NCBI GenBank assembly: GCA_022711755.1
Contig: JAKLEA010000019.1
Location: forward strand, 52,166-116,165
Length of the DNA: 64,000 nucleotides
Direction of reading: 5' to 3'
DNA from: Planctomycetota bacterium
GTDB lineage: Bacteria > Planctomycetota > Brocadiia > SM23-32 > JAKLEA01
This document shows positions 57,301 to 64,000 of this stretch, one piece after another (within the stretch, counting starts at the first letter, position 1; each line of letters opens with the position of its first letter). Below the pieces are notes generated by a model. It was not told where the DNA came from. It did no database searches and saw nothing but the letters and a program-made list of their open reading frames with translations. Position numbers and translations under genes: made by a program.

Positions 57301-58541
57301 TCGAATGCCAGCAGTCCCGTCGAAGGCCCCGGAATCCTGCCCAGAACCTGCGGATCGGTGGACTTCTGCGCCAGCACGTGAAACTTCTGGCTGGACGGCG
57401 TCAGACCGCTGTAGCCGGTTTCAACAGCCGTCACGGTCACGTCGAAGATTCCGCTCAGGTCGCTTGGAACAAGAATGTCAACCTTCCGGGTGGTGTCATT
57501 AATTGATGCGGTGATGCGATCATCGCTCGCAGTAATGGTCAGGTCCATCGGCAACCCGCCGTCGTCAACAACGTCCGCAATGAAGGACTTGGTGAATCCG
57601 GGCGTTGCGGGAACGTCGCCGGGATCGGCGATAACCGGACGCTGCCCCAGCCCCAGCAGATTGACCACCTGCTGGGTGACGTGGCCGTTGCCGTCGTCAA
57701 GGCTGATCGTGACGTGCGCCTCGCCCACGAAATTCTCATCAACCAGGAAGGTCACGCTCCCGTCCTCTGTGCTCTCGTATATCTCCACGTACTGCATCTT
57801 CGGCGGGTTGTTCGGACGGTTGGTTGTGGTATTCCTGGGCAGGTTGATGATCGTATCGTAGACGGTCTGGCCGGAAATCATCTGGCCGAAAATCATGTGT
57901 TTGCCGTTCAGCCAGGGCGTTGGAGCGTCCGTGATGAAGAACTGGGAATCGTTGGTATTCGGCCCGGAATTGGCCATTGCCAGCGCGCCCGGAGCGACGA
58001 AACGCAGATTGGGATCGAAATAATCCGGGAAATCGCCAAGCGGACTGCCGCCCGTTCCATCCCCCTTCTCCGCATCGCCCGTCTGAATCATGAAATCGGG
58101 AATGACGCGATGGACGATGACGTTCGTATAGAACGGAACGCCTTCGGGATCGAGCGTGCCGTCGGGATTGACATGGTTGGTGGCCAGCGTGACAAAGCGG
58201 TTAACCGCCGTTGGCGACCTGTCGTTGAACAGTTCGACGATTATGTCGCCCATGTCCGCGCCCAGGTAATCAACAAAATGCAGCTTGGCGAAATCGTTCC
58301 CGGTCGGGATATAAGGTGTCACGCCGGGATTATCGCTTACGGCTGTGATGGTCAGCGTATCTCCGTCTCCATCATATCCATCAATGCCCAACGTCATGCC
58401 GTTCTCAACCAGATACTGAGAGGCGAAAGTGCTATTGAACACCGGCGCAACGTCAAGCAGAACGCGATCCTCCAGCCGCTCGATCGGACGAATGGAAAGA
58501 GAATTTCTGCGGGCTGTTGAACTGTTCCTTGTCGGCTTCAT
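54333..58541 (-). CDS. giant LEPR-XLL surface protein with cyclophilin, LVIVD propeller, PKD and beta-solenoid
   Basis: 1402 residues. ERLEDRVLLD (21-30) is the LEPR-XLL-type motif. A cyclophilin peptidyl-prolyl isomerase domain (about 85-255) keeps the key residues: Arg145, Phe150, Gln153 in VHRVIPDFMIQ, NDSQFFIT, and His215 in GKHMIFGQ. Next are LVIVD-type repeats making a propeller (about 420-720; YVAAGEAGLLIYDVTDP, AFVVDRGLGVVVVDISNP), two PKD-like repeats (SPANGTYVNAG, SPADGATIKSG) and Gly/Ser/Thr repeats as in a beta-solenoid (about 1010-1290). The last 110 residues match the C-terminus of the protein at 37417-40110. AGAGGA lies 7 bases upstream of ATG 58541. Exported; substrate of the isomerase unknown. 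Confidence 0.88.
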   Translation of the reverse strand: MKPTRNSSTARRNSLSIRPIERLEDRVLLDVAPVFNSTFASQYLVENGMTLGIDGYDGDGDTLTITAVSDNPGVTPYIPTGNDFAKLHFVDYLGADMGDIIVELFNDRSPTAVNRFVTLATNHVNPDGTLDPEGVPFYTNVIVHRVIPDFMIQTGDAEKGDGTGGSPLGDFPDYFDPNLRFVAPGALAMANSGPNTNDSQFFITDAPTPWLNGKHMIFGQMISGQTVYDTIINLPRNTTTNRPNNPPKMQYVEIYESTEDGSVTFLVDENFVGEAHVTISLDDGNGHVTQQVVNLLGLGQRPVIADPGDVPATPGFTKSFIADVVDDGGLPMDLTITASDDRITASINDTTRKVDILVPSDLSGIFDVTVTAVETGYSGLTPSSQKFHVLAQKSTDPQVLGRIPGPSTGLLAFETQQVGNLLYVAAGEAGLLIYDVTDPLAAVLLDSYDTSNSVRDVEVVGNTAFLTDTWGGFLTVNVSDPSNITLLDSIGAGALAVNVQIVDDIAFVSRFSSGFTAYNISDPANITQIGTLLNMGTSGNLNQAVEAYIQGDRAFVVDRGLGVVVVDISNPATMTRVNSFASGRNAWGIDHVGNTVYITEDDAISAWDITDVMAPVKLGSLGGIENDPWQITVINGVAVVGRTGGLIFVDVSDPAHMVQERTFAVPDFGSSATMVGSRLWLPAGNVGVLLMDTAGLFDPPNGVIDSPANGTYVNAGDALNLQSSWTDDANVVAWEWQVTGPENHTFNVEDPGELILNTAGAYLITLTVTNDLGLDDPSPFVVSVTVLPEGSEFPEGVIDSPADGATIKSGESVNLQSSWTDDGTIAQWAWTVTGPEDHTFSVEDPGSLILNTLGEYTITLVVTDDDGLSDQTPAVTHVTVISNIPEPVLLGAVDVGPATVYVYDVDGLDNGIPINGDYDGTDGTPYNAANLANDLLIVKGQRGAVIVARARVYNGGAWSNADFSSLGIAVEGSLEVFVDQRLGTGDISFLAAIGDIGTAVVNSSITGLTRELTVMGQTLPVMTIPAEAGLYSQGNIGTAIVYGAGDSISGNVVAKKLGTLITGAGLSGDVSITGSADVIYTGYKSAAALSGKITAGSINTLYSKGPVTGEVNATGKIATFYSSGPVSGTVKAGDINLFYAAGNVSAHVEAARTISTLFTTGTLTGTGSVIAGGAIKTMVVGSGVDTTITAASLDTLVVQKGNLAGSIDLTGDGKNIIVSSGDLTATIESGGTLSTVSVAKGTFKGMIDAAGIGTLIAKNADANGDARAQILAQNAQNLFILGNMNATDVGIGTGSLPAGKTAQLGYLYVGGNLTRSNVLVGVWNEHGGDAGADNVFSDGGENGAPYVPSGFAGTAKLVNVHIGGAIGSGAAPTGQWTIASKNKGLWKAMPAGTDYVISVETT

Positions 58542-58635
58542 ATCATGTCCTCTCAATGACCTGGAAAATGAAACACGGCTCTGCCGCGGCAGGCCGCTCG
58601 AAGTCGGCTCGCGCCGTCGGCGCTGAACAACGGAC

Positions 58636-58665
58636 ATTATTTCGTTTTTCGGCTATCCCCGTCAA
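58636..58665 (-). promoter_or_regulatory. candidate promoter of the giant LEPR-XLL protein
   Basis: On the minus strand TTGACG (58660-58665) and AATAAT (58636-58641), 18 bases apart, about 95 bases upstream of the start. The GH62-like gene diverges from the same region. Confidence 0.4.
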
Positions 58666-58675
58666 CAGTTTGACG

Positions 58676-60697
58676 ATGTTCGTGCTGACGGCGCTGGCGA
58701 TTGCGCTGTCGGCGGCGCGCATCGCCGGAGGTGAAGAAGGCATGGACAAGACGGCGCTCGAGACAACGCCCGGCGGCGGACGCTCATGGATCGTCGGACG
58801 AACAATCATGGAACCGGGACTGAAGGGAGGATTCGATGAAACGTCCGTCAAAGATGCAAGCATCATCTTCCACGGCGGAAAATGGCATGTCTTCTTCACC
58901 GCCCGCGGACTCGGCAGGGCATCCACAGGTTATGCCTGCGCCTCCACTCTTGAAGGCCTGAAAACCGCCCCCCGTCGCGAACTCCTGCAGACCGGAATCC
59001 GCGAAAACGGATACGCCTGCGCCCCGCAAATACTCTACTTCTCCCCGCACAGAAAGTGGTACCTCATCTTCCAGATATTCACCGGCAAGCGAACCCACTC
59101 CCCCTTCTACATGACCACGGAGACCATCGCCGATCCCGATTCCTGGACTGAGCCAAAATCGCTGGTCGTCATGGACGAGGATGCCAAGTGGATAGACTTC
59201 TGGATGATATGCGATGAGGAATACGCCTATCTCTTCTACACTCGCAATCACAACGACGTTTGCTTCCGCCGCGCGCGCATCGCGGACTTTCCGTCGGGCT
59301 TCGGCAAGCCGGAAACCGTTTTCTCCGGAATCCACGAGGCCGTCCATATTTACAAGGTTAAAGATGCCGCCCGGTATCACATGATCTACGAGGTCAGAAC
59401 AAAATCCGACGTCAGAAGTTTCGGCCTTGCCGAGGCGGAAAACCTTGCCGGCCCCTGGCGCGACGTTGCGCGGGAATACGCAACCGGCTCCCAACTCGCT
59501 TATCCCGACGGTATCGAAGAATGGACCGATGAAGTCTCCCACGGCGAAGCCATCCGGACGGGATACGACGAGAAGATGGAATACGATCCTTCGGAAACGT
59601 TTCTCGTTGTGCAAGGACTGAAAGCCGGAGAACACAGGGGATCATACGCAGATCTCCCTTGGAGAACCGGCGTTATTAAACTGAATACCCGGACGCGCAA
59701 AGTTGAACCATGGACGGCTAAAAAAGCCGGAGAATGGTACACGAAGACCGGCAGCATCAAAGGCTTCAACTACCTCCCCCGCTCCGCCGTCAACACGACC
59801 GAAATGTGGCAGGCCGACACCTTCGATCCGAAGACCATTGACCAGGAACTCTCCTGGGCGCAAGACGCCGGATACAACAGCCTGAGGGTCTTCCTGCAAT
59901 ACATCGTCTGGCGCGACGACCCGGACGGGATGCTCGCCCGATTCGAAAAATTCCTCTCAATCGCCGATTCCCGTGGCATGAAGGTCATGCCTGTTCTGTT
60001 CTGTGACTGCTCTTTTGCCGGCAAAGAGCCGTACACCGGCAGGCAGGACGCCCCCATTCCCGGCGTCCACAACAGCGGTTGGACGCCAAGCCCCGGCCTC
60101 AAGCGCGTCGTGGATCGCTCCGCATGGCCGGACCTGAAAAGTTACGTCATGGATGTTGTCGGCAAGTTCGCAAACGACGAAAGAATTCTTGTCTGGGACC
60201 TTTACAACGAACCGGGCAACTCCGGAATGGGCGAAAAAAGCCTTCCGCTGTGCGAGGCGATCTTCCGCTGGGCAAGATCAGCCAATCCGTCCCAACCCCT
60301 GACCATCGCGCCGTGGGCCGATTTCAACAGCGATATGTCGCGCAGGCTTATGGAATGGTCCGACGTCATAACCTTCCACGGCTACGATCCGCCCGCCGGA
60401 ATCAGGACGAAGATTGAGATATGCGGACGCTATGGCCGTCCGGTCATTTGCACGGAATGGCTCCACCGCCAGTCAGGCAACACCTTCGAATCCATCCTGC
60501 CGATATTCGCTGAGAACCGGATTGGCTGGTATCACTGGGGACTGGTCGCGGGACGGACGCAGACCTTCATGCCGTGGGGATCAAAGCCCGGAGACCCGAT
60601 TCCGGAGACATGGCAGCATGACGTATTTCATCCGGACGGCAAACCATACCGCGAGAGCGAGATCGAGATGGTCGGTAAGTGGAGCGCTCCCCGCTGA
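58676..60697 (+). CDS. secreted GH62-like arabinofuranosidase fused to a GH5-like TIM barrel
   Basis: 673 residues with a signal peptide (MFVLTALAIALSAARIAGG). Residues about 30-350 look like a GH62 or GH43-type five-bladed propeller (DASIIFHGGKWHVFFTARG, QILYFSPHRKWYLIFQ, WIDFWMICDEEYAYLFYTR). Residues about 360-665 form a GH5-like TIM barrel with the acid/base Glu in WDLYNEPGN (about 511) and the nucleophile Glu in CTEWLHRQ (about 593). GH62 enzymes remove L-arabinose from arabinoxylan; the fusion would couple side-chain and backbone hydrolysis. The ATG at 58676 lacks a clear ribosome site. The two-domain call is from motif recognition. Confidence 0.8.
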   Translation: MFVLTALAIALSAARIAGGEEGMDKTALETTPGGGRSWIVGRTIMEPGLKGGFDETSVKDASIIFHGGKWHVFFTARGLGRASTGYACASTLEGLKTAPRRELLQTGIRENGYACAPQILYFSPHRKWYLIFQIFTGKRTHSPFYMTTETIADPDSWTEPKSLVVMDEDAKWIDFWMICDEEYAYLFYTRNHNDVCFRRARIADFPSGFGKPETVFSGIHEAVHIYKVKDAARYHMIYEVRTKSDVRSFGLAEAENLAGPWRDVAREYATGSQLAYPDGIEEWTDEVSHGEAIRTGYDEKMEYDPSETFLVVQGLKAGEHRGSYADLPWRTGVIKLNTRTRKVEPWTAKKAGEWYTKTGSIKGFNYLPRSAVNTTEMWQADTFDPKTIDQELSWAQDAGYNSLRVFLQYIVWRDDPDGMLARFEKFLSIADSRGMKVMPVLFCDCSFAGKEPYTGRQDAPIPGVHNSGWTPSPGLKRVVDRSAWPDLKSYVMDVVGKFANDERILVWDLYNEPGNSGMGEKSLPLCEAIFRWARSANPSQPLTIAPWADFNSDMSRRLMEWSDVITFHGYDPPAGIRTKIEICGRYGRPVICTEWLHRQSGNTFESILPIFAENRIGWYHWGLVAGRTQTFMPWGSKPGDPIPETWQHDVFHPDGKPYRESEIEMVGKWSAPR

Positions 60698-60969
60698 GAA
60701 TAAAGTCACGGGGGGTCACGACCGGCGGGGGACATGCCGGGGAAGGGACATGCCGTGTCCACCGCCAAACAGAGATGTTCGGAGGGATGCTTTTTCACGG
60801 CCTGAAAGGGCGGCGCAATCCGGCTTTGAAGGGCGTTTGAAGACCAAATAAAGCCCACCAGAGAGGGCATTCAGTCCGCGAGTGATGCCGCCACATAGCC
60901 CGCAGGCGGGCGACAAGACGCAACAGCGCAAGCCTGAGGGTCTTCTGCTGTACAGTCCGAGAGGCTATT
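60698..60969. other. non-coding junction region with short palindromes
   Basis: About 270 bases, GC-rich, with a small inverted repeat GGACA/TGTCC (60746-60760) and no gene. Composition shifts towards the AT-richer archaeal-like reading frame somewhere between about 60,900 and 60,990. Confidence 0.5.
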
Positions 60970-62094
60970 TTGTGGCCAGATCAGATTGCGGTGGCTTATT
61001 ACCTTTTGGACAACGCCACTTACAGCTTGAACCCTTACTCGATTCTTTTCTCGCTCGCGCAATACAACCAGACGATTCTTTCCGCTAACCTTACTGGGAA
61101 TTTGACTGTTGACGGCTTGATGTACGGCAGCGCCGAGCCGGTCTGGAGCAACTTCACGAACACCCTCACCACTAACTTCTCCCTTTATCCGTCGTGGGAT
61201 AATCTCGAGAATGTCACTATTGGCCGGCCTGGCGTGGGCGTGATTAACTTTTCCGAGAACGTCACTTTGTCGGGCTTGGACCTCAACCGCAATGTCCTCA
61301 TTTTGCCAAATTCCATTTATGTTAATCCTGCCACAGGCTTGAACCGCAAAGCTGTTCTGACTTTGTTCAATTTGAGTTATGCCAAGCGGCCGGTCATCCT
61401 CAAGAACGGCGAGCCGTGCCCTGACTGCGGCATCCTCGGCTGGGACGGCGCCAGCCTCGTCTTCAACGTGACAGGCTTCTCCAACTACACCACTTATGCC
61501 AACGCGGAGTTCTCCGTCTCTGCCGGCAACGGGATAAACTCTCGCTTGGTCGTTAATCAATCTTTAACCTTCAACGCCAGCTACCTTAACACTTCTTCCG
61601 GCGAGGGCATCTCCGATGCCACCTGCACTTTGATTACGGACCAGGATGGTGCCCTGGGGATGACGTATTCGCCCTCCCAATTCAACGCCACCCGCCTCTT
61701 CACCACCCCCTACCGCGGGCATTGGTACAACATCACCTGCTCCCAATCAAGTTATGAAAGCTATTCCGCCAAGAACTATCTTTGGATAAAGTCCAATGAA
61801 ACCAATTTTAATCAGACTTCTTATGAATTGATGGGGGTGGAGGACTCATCAATTATTGTTGATTCAAGTGAGAACCTCCAAATAGTTTATGTTGGGTGGA
61901 ATAATACAGATGATATAATTTCAAATATTTATACGTTAACCAATTCAACATTCAGATTTAATGGAAGTCTTATTGGTGTTTATTGGGGGGCAATAGGGAT
62001 GATTGATTATAACCAGTCTGGGAACTTAGGAATTTTAGAATGTGGGGCATATGGAACTTCAATTAATAGTCTATGCAAATTATATAAAAAATAA
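60970..62094 (+). CDS. archaeal-like Asn/Ser/Thr-rich extracellular protein fragment
   Basis: At least 374 codons, open further upstream with no ATG or ribosome site at the 5' end, so the N-terminus appears cut. The protein contains 23 N-X-S/T sequons, about one every 16 residues (NATY, NLTGNLT, NFSENVT, NETNFNQTS, NNTDD and others), and phrases such as NVTGFSNYTTYA that are common in DPANN archaeal surface proteins. This is unlike every other protein in the window. The base composition is lower in GC, most of all after 61,750. It ends 11 bases before the convergent PEP-CTERM gene. Function unknown; origin discussed in the findings. Confidence 0.75.
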   Translation: MWPDQIAVAYYLLDNATYSLNPYSILFSLAQYNQTILSANLTGNLTVDGLMYGSAEPVWSNFTNTLTTNFSLYPSWDNLENVTIGRPGVGVINFSENVTLSGLDLNRNVLILPNSIYVNPATGLNRKAVLTLFNLSYAKRPVILKNGEPCPDCGILGWDGASLVFNVTGFSNYTTYANAEFSVSAGNGINSRLVVNQSLTFNASYLNTSSGEGISDATCTLITDQDGALGMTYSPSQFNATRLFTTPYRGHWYNITCSQSSYESYSAKNYLWIKSNETNFNQTSYELMGVEDSSIIVDSSENLQIVYVGWNNTDDIISNIYTLTNSTFRFNGSLIGVYWGAIGMIDYNQSGNLGILECGAYGTSINSLCKLYKK

Positions 62095-62105
62095 TAATTG
62101 GAGAA

Positions 62106-62657
62106 TTACTTCTCTTCGCGTTTTCTGCGGAGGTAAGCGCCAGCCGCAAGAGTCGCAAGTCCTGTGGCCATTAAACCGACTGTGCCGGGCTCAGGTGTAA
62201 TTCCATAAGCAAGGCCAAGGTTTTCGCTAAGATCTCCGCCAATGTCTTCAGCCCTAACAAGAGGAATCAATTGGAGTTTCGACGTGACATCGCCAGCATA
62301 ATCGCGCTCAAAGACGCCAACAGGGGTCCCATCAAAAGGGATGTAAGCAGCATCACCAGTAAGGCGAGTCTCATTAGCATTAACAACAGGGGTCCATCCA
62401 ACAGGGGCTTGAGTGGCATTAATCCCATCATTGGTTCCTTCATCAACGTACCAGAAGCGGACAACATTGTCTTGGCCATTTACTCCACCCTGCACCCAGA
62501 GGGTATCCTGGACAACGGTTTTGTTGTTGTCTTCATCATAACCAAAATTAGAGCTGACCTGTATCATCCAGGCCCGCGCTTCTTGTTTAACGGCGCCGAA
62601 AAGGACTGTGGCGGCGAGCGCCCCGACCGCGATTTTTCTTCCAAAATTCTTGACCAT
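62106..62657 (-). CDS. PEP-CTERM sorting-domain protein
   Basis: 183 residues: signal peptide MVKNFGRKIAVGALAATVLFGA, a beta-rich body with Asp/Asn-Gly loops, and the sorting tail PEPGTVGLMATGLATLAAGA followed by RRKREE. Such proteins are exported and anchored by an exosortase. ATG 62657 has GGAA upstream; the same frame is open further 5' to about 63041 but that part is Ala/Ser/Arg-rich and unlikely to be coding. The gene is AT-richer than the rest of the window and convergent with the archaeal-like fragment. Confidence 0.82.
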   Translation of the reverse strand: MVKNFGRKIAVGALAATVLFGAVKQEARAWMIQVSSNFGYDEDNNKTVVQDTLWVQGGVNGQDNVVRFWYVDEGTNDGINATQAPVGWTPVVNANETRLTGDAAYIPFDGTPVGVFERDYAGDVTSKLQLIPLVRAEDIGGDLSENLGLAYGITPEPGTVGLMATGLATLAAGAYLRRKREEK

Positions 62658-63066
62658 GTTTTCCAGCATCATGGATACCGCGATAACCAATCCTGAACTC
62701 TTTGTGTCATATGACGCGGCGTCGCCTGAGTCACCGCCGTCACCGACGGCGCCTACGGCACAGCCGGCGCTGCCGATGCCTGAAGGATCTGGCGCGGCAA
62801 TGGCGCTGTTTGAAACCGCAGCGGTTCGCGCCGCAAGGCCGACGCGCGCGCGGATGAAGCGTTTTGGCGTTCTGCTGCTGGCGAACGCGGGACGAATGTT
62901 GCGACGGTAATCGCGATTCCAGACAACTGCGCTGTTTGACATTGGGAAACCCTCGATACTATCAATCTTGCCGGTTTGCGCTGCCCCGGCGCTGAGCCAT
63001 GCCCGCCCGCCGGAGCCGTCCAAAACACAAGGCGCTTTCACGCGCCCCCGCGTTCATCCGATGGAA

Positions 63067-63099
63067 CACGTGTGCAACGCGATGCGCGTTTCACACGTG
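63067..63099. repeat. palindromic repeat, copy A
   Basis: Arms CACGTGTG (63067-63074) and CACACGTG (63092-63099), extended inward with one mismatch. Bases 63070-63097 match copy B (63250-63277) at 26 of 28 positions. Confidence 0.9.
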
Positions 63100-63152
63100 C
63101 GGGGTCAGTCGTTCATGCGTCCCCGCGCCGCGCCCAAAGATGACGAAAGTAG

Positions 63153-63196
63153 GGTGGGTCGTTAGCAGCGCGCAAGGCGCGATGCGTTGACCCACC
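63153..63196. repeat. palindromic repeat with GGTGGGTC/GACCCACC arms
   Basis: Arms at 63153-63160 and 63189-63196 around a GC-rich centre (AGCGCGCAAGGCGCGATGCG). The preceding TAGGGTGGGT (63150-63159) is shared, inverted, with the hairpin at 21663-21685. Confidence 0.85.
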
Positions 63197-63249
63197 AACA
63201 CGACTTTCGGAGCATTGATGGGCGCGCCGGTTGCGCGGTTTCCTGTAGG

Positions 63250-63276
63250 GTGTGCAACGCTATGCGCGTTGCACAC
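63250..63276. repeat. palindromic repeat, copy B
   Basis: Perfect 11-base arms GTGTGCAACGC (63250-63260) and GCGTTGCACAC (63266-63276). Second copy of the element at 63067-63099. Confidence 0.92.
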
Positions 63277-63691
63277 GCGGTTATTCCGTTCGCCATCCTC
63301 AAGCCCATGACTCCACTATACCACGCGCATTGAAAATTTCAATCCCCGTCCCCGCCGTTCTCGGGTGCGCCAACGTAGCCTGGTATGGTTCCAGCTCCCC
63401 ATGCGCTGTTTTATGCGTTAACAGACTCTCCCCTTGAATGCGCAGTCTTAGCCGCTTGCGGCGTCTGGCGGTAGCCTCGGGTGCAAGAGGCTGTCGAAAT
63501 ACCTGCGCTCGAAGTCACGGAAGAGAGTCGGACTGATCCCGGCATGAGGTCTCATGAACTGGGTCCGGTTTCTGCCCCAATCCGCGCTGATCGCCATTTT
63601 CCGGCTTCCCGGAGCCGGTCGCCTGTCCGTCGCGCTTCTGGCCCCTGCCAGCCGCCGGTTTCCGCAATGCGCAGGCCCTCCCCAACAATGC

Positions 63692-64000
63692 CTACTGCGC
63701 CATCGCCACCCCCTTCCAGCATTTCATGAGCTTCTGCACGTTCCAGGTCAAACACGCCAGCAGCCATTCCACGCCGACTTTCGCCAGCCCCCGCCTCAGA
63801 AACCGCCTCAATCCCATCACCCGCTTCATGTGGCCGAACCTCGGCTCCACCGTCTGCCGCCTCACACGGTAGCGATCCCGCCCTTCCTGACTGGACATGC
63901 GTTGTCGCATGCGCTCCCGGCACGGTTCATACTCGTCCCTCTTGATCGTGCGGCCCGTGGCCGGATTCTTGCAGCACATCACCGCATGGGCGCAGGTCCG
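63692..64000 (-). mobile_element. IS1182-type transposase, C-terminal part (cut by window edge)
   Basis: About 100 codons continue past base 64000. The text NPATGRTIKRDEYEPCRERM followed by RRQTVEPRFGHMKRVMGLRRFLRRG, and VEWLLACLTWNVQKLM, is the C-terminus of an IS1182/IS5-superfamily DDE transposase: the Glu of TVEP is the last residue of the catalytic triad. A Cys pair (CCKN) lies before it. The rest of the transposase lies outside, so whether it is intact cannot be said. Confidence 0.88.

Larger units (their letters stand above)
62658..63691. other. 1 kb GC-rich non-coding region with palindromic repeats
   Basis: No supported gene. It contains a 17-base palindrome (62735-62751, CGCCGTC/GACGGCG) and the repeats listed separately at 63067-63276. 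The segment just before the transposase gene may be the terminal part of that insertion sequence, but I could not define an end. Confidence 0.55.

Noticed and set aside
62658..63041. 5' extension of the PEP-CTERM frame by about 128 codons
   Set aside because: The extension is Ala/Ser/Arg-rich, contains a palindrome and precedes a good signal peptide, so the start at 62657 is preferred.
63067..63276. Possible CRISPR array
   Set aside because: Only two related palindromic copies with unequal surroundings and no regular spacers.

Overview
The window looks like a fragment of an uncultured, secretion-heavy bacterium of the PVC superphylum, most likely a Planctomycetota-type genome. The supporting evidence is: two large surface proteins that begin with the planctomycete-type LEPR-XLL-like motif (ERLESRLLL, ERLEDRVLL); a prepilin-type protein with an H-X9-D C-terminal motif; PEP-CTERM proteins; a SpoVG carrying an extra zinc ribbon just downstream of ispE; and many sugar-acting secreted proteins, Gfo/Idh/MocA oxidoreductases and sugar-phosphate isomerases. 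Most of the window is GC-rich. I see no plasmid, phage or CRISPR functions. The assignment rests on family knowledge, not on a search.

Layout. 1-6.2 kb: the 3' part of rtcB facing a minus-strand group (prepilin-type protein, small anchored protein, subtilase-like PEP-CTERM protein, M16-like protein without its zinc motif, rhomboid protease). 6.6-8.7 kb: two secreted or lipoprotein enzymes, one a glycerophosphodiester phosphodiesterase. 8.76-12.7 kb: a hydrolase remnant, a HEAT-like secreted protein and a large lipoprotein with a DUF7689-like C-terminus, headed by a (TG)14 tract. 13.2-17.1 kb: an ABC solute-binding protein fused to its permease, then a glycosidase-like protein. 17.2-21.3 kb: a minus-strand housekeeping run, leuB-like, HNH nuclease, rsmD, ispE, spoVG. 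21.7-33.5 kb: PHP-type hydrolase, bacterioferritin, large secreted glycosidase-like protein, B12-binding radical SAM protein, Mur ligase, heparinase-like lipoprotein. 33.5-37.3 kb: TIM-barrel isomerase, Gfo/Idh/MocA, DUF3592 and UroD-family proteins. 37.4-40.1 kb: first LEPR-XLL surface protein. 40.4-43.1 kb: rubredoxin, xylulokinase, DUF3467. 43.2-48.2 kb: an operon of HEAT lipoprotein, Tat-exported oxidoreductase and small lipoprotein. 48.4-54.3 kb: cupin, oxidoreductase, kelch lipoprotein and a kelch-sodium symporter fusion, a likely sugar uptake and conversion cluster. 54.3-60.7 kb: second LEPR-XLL protein, with a cyclophilin domain, divergent from a GH62/GH5-like fusion.

The right end (60.7-64 kb) differs. 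A 1.1 kb AT-richer segment encodes a protein with 23 N-glycosylation sequons that looks archaeal (DPANN-like) and has no start codon of its own. It lies against a PEP-CTERM gene, then 1 kb of palindromic repeats and a transposase cut by the window edge. This is either transfer or an assembly chimera.

Palindromic repeats are a theme. One has entered rsmD in frame (39 extra codons, duplicated GLPADA) and one has entered the 5' end of the heparinase-like gene (peptide VGAGFKPAPT). Others lie at 21.66 kb and 63.07-63.28 kb.
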